Source of the DNA: Paenibacillus xylanexedens
Lineage (GTDB): Bacteria > Bacillota > Bacilli > Paenibacillales > Paenibacillaceae
Length of the DNA stretch: 64,000 bases
Direction: 5' to 3'
NCBI RefSeq assembly: GCF_001908275.1
Contig: NZ_CP018620.1
Location: 3,534,001 to 3,598,000, forward strand
Shown: piece after piece, positions 9,279 to 17,236 of the stretch
How positions within the stretch are numbered: position 1 is the stretch's first letter
How the letters are laid out: every line of letters starts with the position of its first letter
Position numbers and translations under genes: made by a program
Notes under the pieces: model-generated
What the model was told of the DNA's origin: nothing
Database searches by the model: none
What the model saw: only the letters and a program-made list of their open reading frames with translations

Positions 9279-9809
9279 ATGATTATTATGATTAACGGAG
9301 CGTTTGGTTCGGGAAAAACTTCTGCAGCTGAAACACTTCAGCCCTTAATTGCAAACAGCATGATCTACGATCCTGAAGAAATAGGTTATATGCTCAGAAA
9401 ACTTCTTCCGGAGAATTGTAGAGAGGAAAGGGAACGTACGGATGATTTTCAAGATATCGATCTATGGAAAATTCTAACCGTAATGACGGCTAAAGAAGTA
9501 AAGCAGAAATACAACAGACACTTAATTGTCCCCATGACCATCTATAAAGAGGAAAACTTTAATTACATCTATAACGGGTTGAAAGAGATCGATCAGGACA
9601 TTCATCATTTTTGCCTAACGGCTACAGAAGAGACGATTTATCATCGTTTGGCTAAACGCGGAGATGAATATGGAGGTTGGCAGTATCAACAAGCACCAAA
9701 GTGTGTTGAAGCTTTCAAGGATGAACAATTTCAAACTCGCATTGTTACCGATCATCTGGAGACTAGTGAAATCATAGAACTCATATTGAAGAAGGTCCTA
9801 TCCAAATAA
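9279..9809 (+). CDS. TmrB-like P-loop ATPase, possible antibiotic tolerance protein
   Basis: Small cytoplasmic ATP-binding protein (176 residues). It resembles TmrB, which gives tunicamycin resistance in Bacillus subtilis: MIIMINGAFGSGKT, YDPEEIGYMLR, LIVPMTIY and the C-terminal VTDHL region align with that family. Walker A is at residues 7-14. The frame extends to a TTG at 9234, but ATG 9279 follows GAAAGGA and matches the family N-terminus. The substrate here is unknown, and tunicamycin resistance is not implied by likeness alone. First gene of the small-enzyme region. Confidence 0.82.
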   Translation: MIIMINGAFGSGKTSAAETLQPLIANSMIYDPEEIGYMLRKLLPENCREERERTDDFQDIDLWKILTVMTAKEVKQKYNRHLIVPMTIYKEENFNYIYNGLKEIDQDIHHFCLTATEETIYHRLAKRGDEYGGWQYQQAPKCVEAFKDEQFQTRIVTDHLETSEIIELILKKVLSK

Positions 9810-9836
9810 TTATCATTTTTTATTAAGGAGGATTTT

Positions 9837-10033
9837 ATGATGATGATTGTACATGTACTCTCAAGAAAAGAGTGGGAAGACGCGTTGATCAATGGGATTC
9901 TAAAATAAAGTCAGAAGTTATATGGGAAGATCTGTATAATGAAGGCAGGGAATATCCTCATATTTACGGTGAGTTAAATCTAGACGCGGTATTTCATACA
10001 TATGATGAAGAAAATGAACAGAAGAGGATGTAA
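9837..10033 (+). pseudogene. Remnant of a DUF952 family gene (internal deletion and frameshift)
   Basis: A strong ribosome-binding site (AAGGAGG at 9825-9831) precedes ATG 9837, which opens a 23-codon frame resembling the DUF952 N-terminus (IVHVLSRKEWEDAL). It stops at 9906-9908. The frame beginning at 9908 then encodes 41 residues, KSEVIWEDLYNEGREYPHIY..., matching the DUF952 C-terminus, and ends with TAA at 10031. About 40-50 central residues, including the usual FIHCS motif, are missing. I read this as a decayed gene with an out-of-frame deletion. The family match is by memory of its motifs. Confidence 0.72.
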
Positions 10034-10038
10034 CCTAA

Positions 10039-10533
10039 TTGACGACTGTGACTTTTGAAGAGGTAACCGAACAACACCTCCCTGAAATTAGAGAGATTTA
10101 TAACTATTATGTAATGAATACAACCATTTCGTTTCATACGGAGGAATTAGATCTTGATCAGATTAAATCCTCTGTGATGAACAAGGATACACGGTATAAA
10201 ACTTATGTAATTCTTGAAAACAATCAAATGATGGGCTATGTTCTGATCACCCAGTATAAGAGTAAACAGGCATATGACATTTGCGGTGAAGTCACCATAT
10301 ATTTGAAGCACGATATTTTGGGAAAAGGCTTGGGGAAACAAGCACTACATTTTATTGAGAAGATTGCAAAAGAACAAAGATTCCATACCTTAATTGCGAC
10401 GATTTGCATGGAGAATACAAGAAGTAAATCATTATTCGAGAGAAATGGTTATGAACAATGTGCTCTGTTTAAAGAGATTGGATATAAATTCGATAGAAAG
10501 CTGGATATTGGAAGTTTCCAAAAGATACTGTAA
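10039..10533 (+). CDS. GNAT N-acetyltransferase, phosphinothricin-acetyltransferase-like
   Basis: Acetyl-CoA-dependent acetyltransferase of 164 residues. The N-terminal TFEEVTEQHLPEIREIYNYYV with a Thr-Ile-Ser-Phe stretch is typical of the phosphinothricin/methionine-sulfoximine subgroup. The acetyl-CoA loop reads GKGLGKQ, and NTRSKSLFERNGY follows. It starts with TTG at 10039, five bases after the DUF952 remnant, with a modest AGAGGA site. The next kinase gene begins 12 bases after its stop. Substrate unknown. Confidence 0.82.
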   Translation: MTTVTFEEVTEQHLPEIREIYNYYVMNTTISFHTEELDLDQIKSSVMNKDTRYKTYVILENNQMMGYVLITQYKSKQAYDICGEVTIYLKHDILGKGLGKQALHFIEKIAKEQRFHTLIATICMENTRSKSLFERNGYEQCALFKEIGYKFDRKLDIGSFQKIL

Positions 10534-10545
10534 GGAGAATACAGA

Positions 10546-11076
10546 ATGAGTAAAAACCTATATATTATATCTGGACCCCCTGGAGTAGGGAAATCTACAA
10601 CTTCCAAGCTGCTGGTTCAGACTTTAGATAAAAGTGCCTACATTTCTGGAGATGCGGTTAGTCACTTTCCCGTCAAAGGGCGAGGTAAACCCTGGCTTGA
10701 TAAGGATACAAACGACTTAACTTGGAAAAATATATCTAGTCTGGTGAAAAACTTATTGGATTATAAATACGATGTAGTTCTGGACTATGTGGCCCTTCCG
10801 GAAGACATTGATGGATTAATGACAGAATTGGCAGACTATCATGTTCGCATAATCTATGTTGTATTAATGGTTGATCGTCAAACCATTATTCGTAGAGATC
10901 GTCTTAGAGCAGAAGAATATCAAATGAAAGAAAGAAGTATAATTCTGCTGGATGAGTTTGAAAATCATCCCGATCTGAGAGTAGATAACAAGCTGTATAC
11001 TAATCATTTTACAGAAGCACAATTACCTGAAATAGTAAGTGGAATTATAAATAATGAGAAGTATCGATTGAAATAA
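10546..11076 (+). CDS. P-loop nucleotide kinase-like protein
   Basis: Cytoplasmic ATP-binding protein of 176 residues with Walker A GPPGVGKST at 10-18 and a typical small-molecule kinase layout (AAA_33-like). A conserved acidic strand reads DVVLDYVALPED, and a lid-like stretch RQTIIRRDRLRAEE carries several Arg. It could phosphorylate a nucleoside, a sugar or an antibiotic; nothing in the sequence fixes the substrate. RBS AAGGAG, start ATG 10546. It follows the GNAT gene closely, so the two are probably co-transcribed. Confidence 0.8.
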   Translation: MSKNLYIISGPPGVGKSTTSKLLVQTLDKSAYISGDAVSHFPVKGRGKPWLDKDTNDLTWKNISSLVKNLLDYKYDVVLDYVALPEDIDGLMTELADYHVRIIYVVLMVDRQTIIRRDRLRAEEYQMKERSIILLDEFENHPDLRVDNKLYTNHFTEAQLPEIVSGIINNEKYRLK

Positions 11077-11202
11077 CTGTACTGTTATTATGCTTCGAAT
11101 TGTAAAAATGCCCGAGCATTGAATAACTAATACAAGGTAGAAATAAGCATTAGATTTTATTAAGTAGGTTGCAAAAGAAAAAAATCGTTGGGGGGATTAT
11201 CG

Positions 11203-11748
11203 ATGTCTCGTATTTATGGAGAAAGAATTGTGTTAAGAGAATACCAGGATTCTGATTTGGATTACATCAAACAATGGGTGAACGATCCGGAAATCACAGG
11301 GACATTATCAGATAATTTTCTGTATCCTCATTCGAGTTATGAGACGGAAGTCTTTTTCAGGACGATGGTTGAAGGCAAGTCTTCAAATAAAAGTTTTATT
11401 ATCGGGTTAAAGGATTCGCTAGATTATATAGGCCAGATCGATTTGTACAAAATTGATTATAAAAATCGCTTTGCATGTTTTGCAATTGTAATAGGGAGAA
11501 AAGAAATTTTAGGTAAAGGTTATGGAAGTGAAGCAATCCGTGTACTACAGAAGTTTGTCTTCGAAGAGCTGAATTTAAACAGATTAGAACTTGAAGTGTA
11601 CGAGTATAATGAGATTGCTTACAAATGTTATTTAAAATGTGGCTTTAAAGAAGAAGGAAGATACAGAAAGAAGATATATAAAAAGGGGAAATACTGGGAT
11701 AGTGTTTGCATGAATATCTTAAAAAGTGAATATGAGCAATTGGGTTGA
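11203..11748 (+). CDS. GNAT N-acetyltransferase, RimJ/RimL-type
   Basis: 181-residue acetyltransferase. The N-terminal ERIVLREYQDSDLDYIKQWVNDPEI is diagnostic of the RimJ/RimL subgroup, and the CoA loop is GKGYGSEA. LNRLELEVYEYNEIAYKCYLKCGFKEEG is the usual C-terminal half. ATG 11203 follows GGGGGGA. The frame is open to a TTG at 11188, but that start lies inside the ribosome-binding site. Substrate unknown. Confidence 0.85.
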   Translation: MSRIYGERIVLREYQDSDLDYIKQWVNDPEITGTLSDNFLYPHSSYETEVFFRTMVEGKSSNKSFIIGLKDSLDYIGQIDLYKIDYKNRFACFAIVIGRKEILGKGYGSEAIRVLQKFVFEELNLNRLELEVYEYNEIAYKCYLKCGFKEEGRYRKKIYKKGKYWDSVCMNILKSEYEQLG

Positions 11749-11910
11749 ATGATCTCTCAAATGTATAACGGATGAGAATGATACGAGGACAAAACTATCG
11801 GTCTGGTGATAAAGGAGCTTTGGATTAACTGCTAAGGTTTGATAGACCTTCCCATGCTTTCGTTGATATGCGTTAACATAGCGTTGAGTTTAGTGTTAGG
11901 TGTTAATGCC

Positions 11911-12102
11911 AACGAACCTGACACGTCTTATTCGGGGATTTGAAACGCCTTTCGAAATCTAAGGAATCTGAGACACGCTATATCAGAAAAATAGCCTTTT
12001 GTAGTGTTTTTATCAGATGATTTTGGGAAATAAGATGTCTCATGTTCCTTACAATTTTAAAAGAGGACGTGAAGGCCGAATAAGATGTCCTGTGTTCCTT
12101 AG
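11911..12102. repeat. 192-bp structured intergenic repeat, copy 1
   Basis: Aligns end to end without gaps to 52030-52221. It contains four related units of about 22 bases. Two read forward (AACGAACC..GTCTTATTC at 11911, CTAAGGAATCTGAGACAC at 11958) and two in reverse (ATGTCTCATGTTCCTTAC near 12034, GTCCTGTGTTCCTTAG near 12087). The inner pair and the outer pair can each form a stem, giving a nested hairpin of the whole element. No coding capacity is seen. The rest of the 11749-12199 gap shows nothing I recognise. Confidence 0.8.
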
Positions 12103-12199
12103 AAAATCGTTTGAGTTTGAAGACACACTCTAGTCCGCTTCCCCATGATATGTGAAGGTTTATGAATACAATTACATCTTATGAAGGAGGGATTTCATC

Positions 12200-13078
12200 T
12201 TGTCCGATTACTATTGGGATGACCAAATTGAATATCTGAGAAATACGCGTTGGCTTTACTATAACGATGATTATCTTGAGTTTTTGGTTCAACGTGTATG
12301 GAAGATTGAAAACTCAGTAGATATCATCGATTATGGATGTGGTTATGGCTATCTCGGATTGAAGCTGCTTCCTTTATTACCCGAAGGATCAACCTATACC
12401 GGATTAGACAAGGGTGAAGAATTGATTAAGCAGGCCAAAGAGAGTTTCTCAAAGACCTCTTATCAAACGATTTTTATAGTAGATGACATTGAAACAGTGC
12501 AAGTGAAACGTCAATACGATATTGCGATAAGTCATGCCTTCTTATTACATATGACAGAACCTATCACCGTTCTTCAGAAGATGATCGACAGTGTAGTAGA
12601 TGAGGGTAGAATCATATGTTTTGAACCTCATTGGATCGCTAATATGTCAAACTATGAATTACATGGACTTGAACAATCCAAGATTATTCAGCTAGGTATT
12701 CTCCAAAAATTGTTCGAGGAGGATGCCAAACGCAGTGGTAAAGACGGAAATATCGGTATGAAGATTCCAATTCTGCTTAGCCAACTTGGCTTGCGAAATG
12801 TAGAATGCCGGGTGAGTGACAAAGTTAACTTCTTAGATCAACACATGGCAGATTCGGATAAGGGAAAGCTTTTTCATGCATTAAAAGAAGAAGGACTGGG
12901 ACAAGAACCGAATGCAAGAAATGAAGTAGTTGCTCAACTGATGGTAAGAGGACTGAATTCAGAAGAAGCGAATAGACAATATGAAGCAGAAAGTGAATTT
13001 GCCAGGGAGTTTATTGAGAACTCATGGTTAACCTATGCTCCAAACATGAAAATTACATCGGGAATCGTGACGAGATAG
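12200..13078 (+). CDS. SAM-dependent class I methyltransferase
   Basis: 292-residue cytoplasmic methyltransferase. Motif I is clear (IIDYGCGYGYLGLKLL, about residues 40-55), followed by the acidic residue of motif II (YTGLDKGEEL), DDIETV for motif III and ISHAFLLHM for motif IV. The C-terminal 120 residues are specific and unassigned. It starts with TTG at 12200, nine bases after AAGGAGGG. Small-molecule methylation (metabolite or antibiotic) is the likely type of reaction; the substrate cannot be read from the sequence. Confidence 0.85.
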   Translation: MSDYYWDDQIEYLRNTRWLYYNDDYLEFLVQRVWKIENSVDIIDYGCGYGYLGLKLLPLLPEGSTYTGLDKGEELIKQAKESFSKTSYQTIFIVDDIETVQVKRQYDIAISHAFLLHMTEPITVLQKMIDSVVDEGRIICFEPHWIANMSNYELHGLEQSKIIQLGILQKLFEEDAKRSGKDGNIGMKIPILLSQLGLRNVECRVSDKVNFLDQHMADSDKGKLFHALKEEGLGQEPNARNEVVAQLMVRGLNSEEANRQYEAESEFAREFIENSWLTYAPNMKITSGIVTR

Positions 13079-13112
13079 GTGTATAGCTTCTATTACTCAT
13101 AAGGAGGTACAG

Positions 13113-13472
13113 ATGATGATATATAGGAGAAAAACCTATATTATTGCGACTTCTTTTGTAGAAGAGTTTAATGCTCTATTTAATGATATTTTGCTGCAAT
13201 CCCAGTTGAAATACGGATCAAGACTTATTGGGAGATGGCACACACCAATCGATGATGAAACCAGCGAAATTTTTGCGATGTGGGAATACGATACTTTTGA
13301 ACAATACGAAGAGATTGAGAAAAAGATAAAATCAGATACAGAACACGTAAAGCGAGTTCAAGCCCGTTTTGATCAGATTGGAAGACATCGGTATAAAGAA
13401 GTATTTCGAGAAGACATTAGGCAAGCATTTTTCACATTGACAGTGGATCGTGAACAAACGATTTTGAAGTGA
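13113..13472 (+). CDS. NIPSNAP family protein
   Basis: 119-residue cytoplasmic protein of the dimeric alpha/beta-barrel NIPSNAP type. It opens with MIYRRKTYIIATSFVEEFNALFN and carries the typical GRWHTPI...IFAMWEYDTFEQYEEIE block. Biochemical role unknown for the family. ATG 13113 follows AAGGAGG. It lies between the methyltransferase and a GNAT gene, with a one-base gap to the longest frame of the latter. Confidence 0.8.
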   Translation: MMIYRRKTYIIATSFVEEFNALFNDILLQSQLKYGSRLIGRWHTPIDDETSEIFAMWEYDTFEQYEEIEKKIKSDTEHVKRVQARFDQIGRHRYKEVFREDIRQAFFTLTVDREQTILK

Positions 13473-13500
13473 TATGAATGAAGAAGGAGCTGAGAGAAAG

Positions 13501-13998
13501 ATGGAGACAGAACGACTTATATTTCGGAAATATACCAAAAATGATTTTGATTTGCTTTTTGAGATGACTCGTGAGCCAAATATGATGAAATTTATAAGAC
13601 ATGGAGGACCCTGGACGAAGGAAGAAACCATGCAAAGCTTGGAAAAGTTCATCAACTGGAATAAAGACGATAAAGGGCTGTTCCTCGCATTTAATAAAGA
13701 GGATAACAAGTTAATTGGAACCTCTGGACTGATTCCTCAAATCATTGAAGGCACTGATGAGCTTGAAGTTGGTTACTGGGTTATCGAGCAATACTGGGGA
13801 ATGGGTTACGGATATGAACAAGCAAAAGCGTGGAAAGAATATGGCATCGATCACTTGAAGCAGAAAAGATTAATATCGTTAATTCAACATGGCAATGTGG
13901 GTTCTATGAAAGTCGCGCAAAAGAATGGCTTCAAACATGAGAAGGACGTAGACATAATAGGGAAAAATGTAGCAGTATACTCGATTGAGGTGAAGTGA
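13501..13998 (+). CDS. GNAT N-acetyltransferase
   Basis: 165-residue GNAT of the RimJ/RimL-like class (METERLIFRKYTKNDFDLLFEM at the N-terminus, CoA loop region GMGYGYEQAKAW, then IQHGNVGSMKVAQKNGFKHE). I chose ATG 13501 because the family begins at METERL and AAGGAG lies 11-12 bases upstream. An in-frame ATG at 13474 would add nine residues. Its stop overlaps the possible GTG start of the next GNAT gene. First of four genes that overlap or nearly touch. Confidence 0.85.
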   Translation: METERLIFRKYTKNDFDLLFEMTREPNMMKFIRHGGPWTKEETMQSLEKFINWNKDDKGLFLAFNKEDNKLIGTSGLIPQIIEGTDELEVGYWVIEQYWGMGYGYEQAKAWKEYGIDHLKQKRLISLIQHGNVGSMKVAQKNGFKHEKDVDIIGKNVAVYSIEVK

Positions 13999-14000
13999 AT

Positions 14001-14543
14001 ATGACTCCATTTCCTGAGCTAGAAACCAAAAGATTGCTGTTAAGAGAGATTAAACAGAGTGATTCCCAAGACATATTTCATATTTTTTCTTCAGATGAAG
14101 TTACAAGATTCTACGATGTAGAAAGTTTTAAGAATACAAAACAAGCAGAAGAACTCATACAAAGATGGACTGAACGATTCGAAAATGGTCAGGTCATCCG
14201 CTGGGGAATTGCTTTGAAATCGGATAACAGAATTATTGGAACATGCGGATTTCATGGTTGGATGAAACAACATCATAAAGCTGTGTTGGGATATGAGTTA
14301 GCACCAGAGTTCTGGCGGCAGGGTTACATGACCGAGGTAACTCAGAAAATCGTTGAATATGGATTCAAGAACCTTGAATTAAACAGAATTGAAGCATTTG
14401 TAGAGCCAGAGAACGAGGGATCAAGAAAGTTGCTTGAGAGAATTGGGTTCAGTGAAGAAGGCATATTGAAAGAACATTATTATTGGAAAAATCGATTTGT
14501 TGATAATGTCATCTATGCATTTTTGAAGAAAGAATATGTATGA
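14001..14543 (+). CDS. GNAT N-acetyltransferase, RimJ-like
   Basis: 180-residue acetyltransferase beginning MTPFPELETKRLLLREI. Other signals are the GTCGFHGW strand, GYELAPEFWRQGYMTEV (the CoA-binding turn is RQGYMTE) and LNRIEAFVEPENEGSRKLLERIGFSEEG. GAGGTG ends nine bases before ATG 14001. A GTG at 13995, overlapping the previous stop, is possible but too close to the ribosome-binding site. It overlaps the next gene by four bases (ATGA), so translation is coupled. Confidence 0.87.
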   Translation: MTPFPELETKRLLLREIKQSDSQDIFHIFSSDEVTRFYDVESFKNTKQAEELIQRWTERFENGQVIRWGIALKSDNRIIGTCGFHGWMKQHHKAVLGYELAPEFWRQGYMTEVTQKIVEYGFKNLELNRIEAFVEPENEGSRKLLERIGFSEEGILKEHYYWKNRFVDNVIYAFLKKEYV

Positions 14544-15109
14544 GAATACGAATTATTGGATCTTGTGGTAGTGGGAAATCAACATTAGCCCAAGAATTGT
14601 CGGATCAATACGGTATTCCTTCTTATGAATTAGACAATCTCATATGGGACAGAAGCGCCGAAAATCTGAGATATCCTGAAAGTGTTAGGGATGAATTGGT
14701 TCAATCTATTGTCAGTTCTGAGGCTTGGATTATAGAAGGAGTGCAGTGCAAAGATTGGACCATTAAGTCCATCCAGGAAGCGGATTTGATTTTTGTATTA
14801 GCTCCAAATGTTCTCATTAGAGATTATCGAATTATAAAGAGGTTTGTATTGTCCAGAATGGGACTGCAACCGTGGAATTACAAGCAGTCATTCACGGACT
14901 TATGCAAGATGATTGTAAAATGGAACCATCAATATAATATAGAAGAAGTTATATGTACAATTAACACAAACCGCAAAACTGCAACAATCACAAAGAATAA
15001 AAAACAAGTGATACAGTTGATTGAACATCATTTGGAAGTGGTTGTAAGTGAAAGTGAAAAGAACCTTAGAGGTAATCAAGGATTGTCCAAAGAGGAGATA
15101 CAGTGGTGA
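14540..15109 (+). CDS. P-loop NTPase, FlaR/adenylate-kinase-like
   Basis: 189-residue ATP-binding protein with Walker A GSCGSGKST at 7-15, followed by YELDNLIWD, as in proteins annotated FlaR or DNA topology modulation protein. The latter name rests on weak historical evidence, so I prefer a generic nucleotide or small-molecule kinase. It overlaps the upstream GNAT by ATGA and the downstream GNAT by seven bases, and so belongs to a tightly coupled four-gene unit. Confidence 0.83.
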   Translation: MRIRIIGSCGSGKSTLAQELSDQYGIPSYELDNLIWDRSAENLRYPESVRDELVQSIVSSEAWIIEGVQCKDWTIKSIQEADLIFVLAPNVLIRDYRIIKRFVLSRMGLQPWNYKQSFTDLCKMIVKWNHQYNIEEVICTINTNRKTATITKNKKQVIQLIEHHLEVVVSESEKNLRGNQGLSKEEIQW

Positions 15110-15564
15110 ATATAAAAATTCAACCAGTCACACGAGAGAATTGGGAAGAAGCGCTGAAGATCTCTTTGTATGAACACCAAGCGTCATTAGTTCCATCTGT
15201 TATTGAGGGACTCGCTTACGCCTATATAAAACCGTGGGATGAAGCATTTGATCCTTACGTACTTGAGATCGATGGGAAGGTATTTGGTTTCTTTTATCTA
15301 AGTTATACGCCAGATAGTACAGATAACTACTGGATTGGTGGTTTTCAAATCGATCAATCCTATCAAGGTAAAGGAATGGGAAAGCGTGCTTTAAGAGCCA
15401 TTCTAGATTACATTACGAAACAGCATCCGGTATGCAAGGTTATTTCATTAACGGTTGAACGGGATAACGAAATAGCACAGAATTTGTATAAGAGCATGTC
15501 CTTCTTTAGTGAGAACAGAACCAATTCAGATGATGAAGTGATCTACAGGTTGGAAATAAAATGA
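15103..15564 (+). CDS. GNAT N-acetyltransferase, BltD/spermidine-acetyltransferase-like
   Basis: 153-residue acetyltransferase. The N-terminal IKIQPVTRENWEEALKISLYEHQASLVPS is the pattern of BltD/PaiA-type polyamine acetyltransferases. The CoA loop is QGKGMGKRAL. It starts with GTG at 15103 (or GTG 15106) after AGAGGAG, overlapping the end of the kinase-like gene. A polyamine substrate is a guess from subgroup likeness. Confidence 0.83.
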   Translation: MVNIKIQPVTRENWEEALKISLYEHQASLVPSVIEGLAYAYIKPWDEAFDPYVLEIDGKVFGFFYLSYTPDSTDNYWIGGFQIDQSYQGKGMGKRALRAILDYITKQHPVCKVISLTVERDNEIAQNLYKSMSFFSENRTNSDDEVIYRLEIK

Positions 15565-15595
15565 TAGACTCAGCATTTCAGAGGGCAATATATCT

Positions 15596-15670
15596 TTGTT
15601 AACCAAAAGCTACCATTGGTTGCGGTAGTCACTACGATTATAGCTTGTTACCACTTCAATGGTTTAACAA
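15596..15670. repeat. Interrupted inverted repeat in intergenic DNA
   Basis: TTGTTAACCA...ACCATTG on the left faces CAATGGT...AACAA on the right, and a small GTAGT-C-ACTAC palindrome sits between them. It could fold as a long hairpin between the GNAT and NUDIX genes. There is no T-run, so it is not a standard terminator. Function unknown. Confidence 0.35.
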
Positions 15671-15709
15671 TGCTATTTTGAAAGTATAGTTGTTTATGGG
15701 AGAGATAAC

Positions 15710-16177
15710 ATGAGCCACTGGTTTGATCTAGATGAACTTGATCCAGAGTTAATCAAATTTGCAGTTATGATCGCGAAATACAATAATAAATTCATCATTA
15801 TAAAAAATAGGAAAAGAGGAGGTTGGGAGATCCCAGGAGGCAACAAAGAAATAGGGGAAACCATTTTACACACGGCAAGTCGAGAACTCTATGAAGAGAC
15901 AGGGGCAGTACGCTTCGAATTAACTCCTTATGGAGTATATGAATGGAATGGGAGCTTTGGTATGGTCTCTTATGCTGAGGTTAAATTGCTGGAGAGCTTA
16001 CCGGAGTCTGAAATCGATGAAATAAAGCTTGTGGATGTATTACCTGAAGGGATGAACTTCGGAGATATGTTTTATCGTTTCTCAGACAGATGGGATGGAC
16101 TTGAGAACCATAAGCTTAAGAAATACACTATCGAAATAAATCATTTGAATGAGTTACCTGAAATTAAAATAAGCTAG
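15710..16177 (+). CDS. NUDIX hydrolase
   Basis: 155-residue NUDIX enzyme that would cleave a nucleoside diphosphate linked to another group. The Nudix box is complete: GNKEIGE, then ASRELYEETGA, which fits Gx5Ex7REUxEExGU. ATG 15710 is preceded by GGGAGAG. Stand-alone in position, with no partner that fixes the substrate. Confidence 0.9.
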   Translation: MSHWFDLDELDPELIKFAVMIAKYNNKFIIIKNRKRGGWEIPGGNKEIGETILHTASRELYEETGAVRFELTPYGVYEWNGSFGMVSYAEVKLLESLPESEIDEIKLVDVLPEGMNFGDMFYRFSDRWDGLENHKLKKYTIEINHLNELPEIKIS

Positions 16178-16227
16178 TTTTAGTTGGAGGAACTCTGTTT
16201 TGAAACTAAAGGAGATGAAAAGAACTA

Positions 16228-16497
16228 GTGAATAAGAATAAGGGACTCATCATGTCACTATTACTTTTATTGCTTTTAATTTTGTTATGGGATTCCTTTC
16301 GAACTTCAATTTTTGAAGCAGTTACTGTTCAAAAGATTAGTGAAAATGAAATGACTGTAATTAATTTTAATAATCTTGAAAGAACAATAGCCGTTCCAAT
16401 GGATATGTCAAAACTAATTGAAGAGAACAAGGAATACACTATTTTGTACGATAAAAGAGTTTTTGATAAATACAGACTTCGATCTATAAAGCCATAG
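16228..16497 (+). CDS. Small single-pass membrane protein of unknown function
   Basis: 89 residues with one hydrophobic helix (LIMSLLLLLLLILLW, about residues 7-22) and a short beta-rich outer or inner domain (ITVINFNNLERTIAV...YTILYDKRVF). It is preceded by AAAGGAGA, but the GTG at 16228 is about 13 bases away. The intervening ATG 16216 opens a frame that stops after six codons, so GTG or a later ATG (16252) must be used. Family not recognised. Confidence 0.6.
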   Translation: MNKNKGLIMSLLLLLLLILLWDSFRTSIFEAVTVQKISENEMTVINFNNLERTIAVPMDMSKLIEENKEYTILYDKRVFDKYRLRSIKP

Positions 16498-16532
16498 GAT
16501 CTTAGAAATAACATGGGGAAGGAGAGATGGCA

Positions 16533-17072
16533 ATGACCATGATAACGTATAGAACGTTGACCCTTGATGATGTGAATCAGTTGCAGGAAATAGATCGTTC
16601 GGAACATATTGATCTCATTTATGAAATGAGGGAGAACCGATTGGTTGAACTTGAACAAAATCATGAATGCTCAAACTGGGATGAGATGCTTTTGAAAGAG
16701 ATTCAAAATCGATATGTGTACGAATTAGAACAAGGTGGCATGGCATATGGTGCGTTTGCTGACGATCAATTAATCGGATTTGGTGTGCTGGCACATCAAT
16801 ATAGAGGAAAAGAACGAAATCAATTACAAGTTGACTTGATGTATGTCTCACGCGGGTACAGAAGACAAGGCGTTGGTAAACGTATTCTAAACGAGTTAGG
16901 TGAAGAGGCTAAGAAACGTGGTGCACAGTATCTGTATATCTCCTCCACAGAGACGAAATCAGCGGTATCCTTTTATAAAAGTCAGGGCAGTCAGATTGCA
17001 AGCGAGATTGATCAAGAACTTTATGACAAAGAGCCGAACGATATACATATGATAAAGGAGCTGGGCACATGA
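16533..17072 (+). CDS. GNAT N-acetyltransferase
   Basis: 179-residue acetyltransferase with a typical DLMYVSRGYRRQGVGKRILNELGEEAKKRGAQYLYISSTE core and a C-terminal SFYKSQGSQ motif. AAGGAGAG gives the best spacing to ATG 16533 (eight bases); ATG 16527 is only two bases from it and ATG 16539 is also possible. Its stop codon overlaps the ATG of a gene remnant. Confidence 0.86.
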   Translation: MTMITYRTLTLDDVNQLQEIDRSEHIDLIYEMRENRLVELEQNHECSNWDEMLLKEIQNRYVYELEQGGMAYGAFADDQLIGFGVLAHQYRGKERNQLQVDLMYVSRGYRRQGVGKRILNELGEEAKKRGAQYLYISSTETKSAVSFYKSQGSQIASEIDQELYDKEPNDIHMIKELGT

Positions 17073-17164
17073 CAACGGTTGGGATACTCGGCACTATTCA
17101 TATGTATCGTTGGAGCCGATCACAATTACATCTTCCAAGAAGAGCTGATGATAGAACCCGTTGA
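17069..17164 (+). pseudogene. Probable 5' remnant of a gene fused to unrelated sequence
   Basis: ATG 17069 overlaps the GNAT stop and has an ideal AAAGGAG site eight bases upstream, yet the frame ends after 31 codons. Its first 11 residues (MTTVGILGTIH) look like the start of a conserved hypothetical protein, whereas the rest looks random. Another frame downstream reads YIFQEELMIEPVELLYPLR and stops, like the tail of a different gene. I infer a deletion that joined two gene ends. Confidence 0.4.
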
Positions 17165-17236
17165 ATTGTTGTATCCGTTACGATAAAGGAACCGTTGGTA
17201 GAATTACAAATGAAACTTATGATGTAAGGAGCTTAC

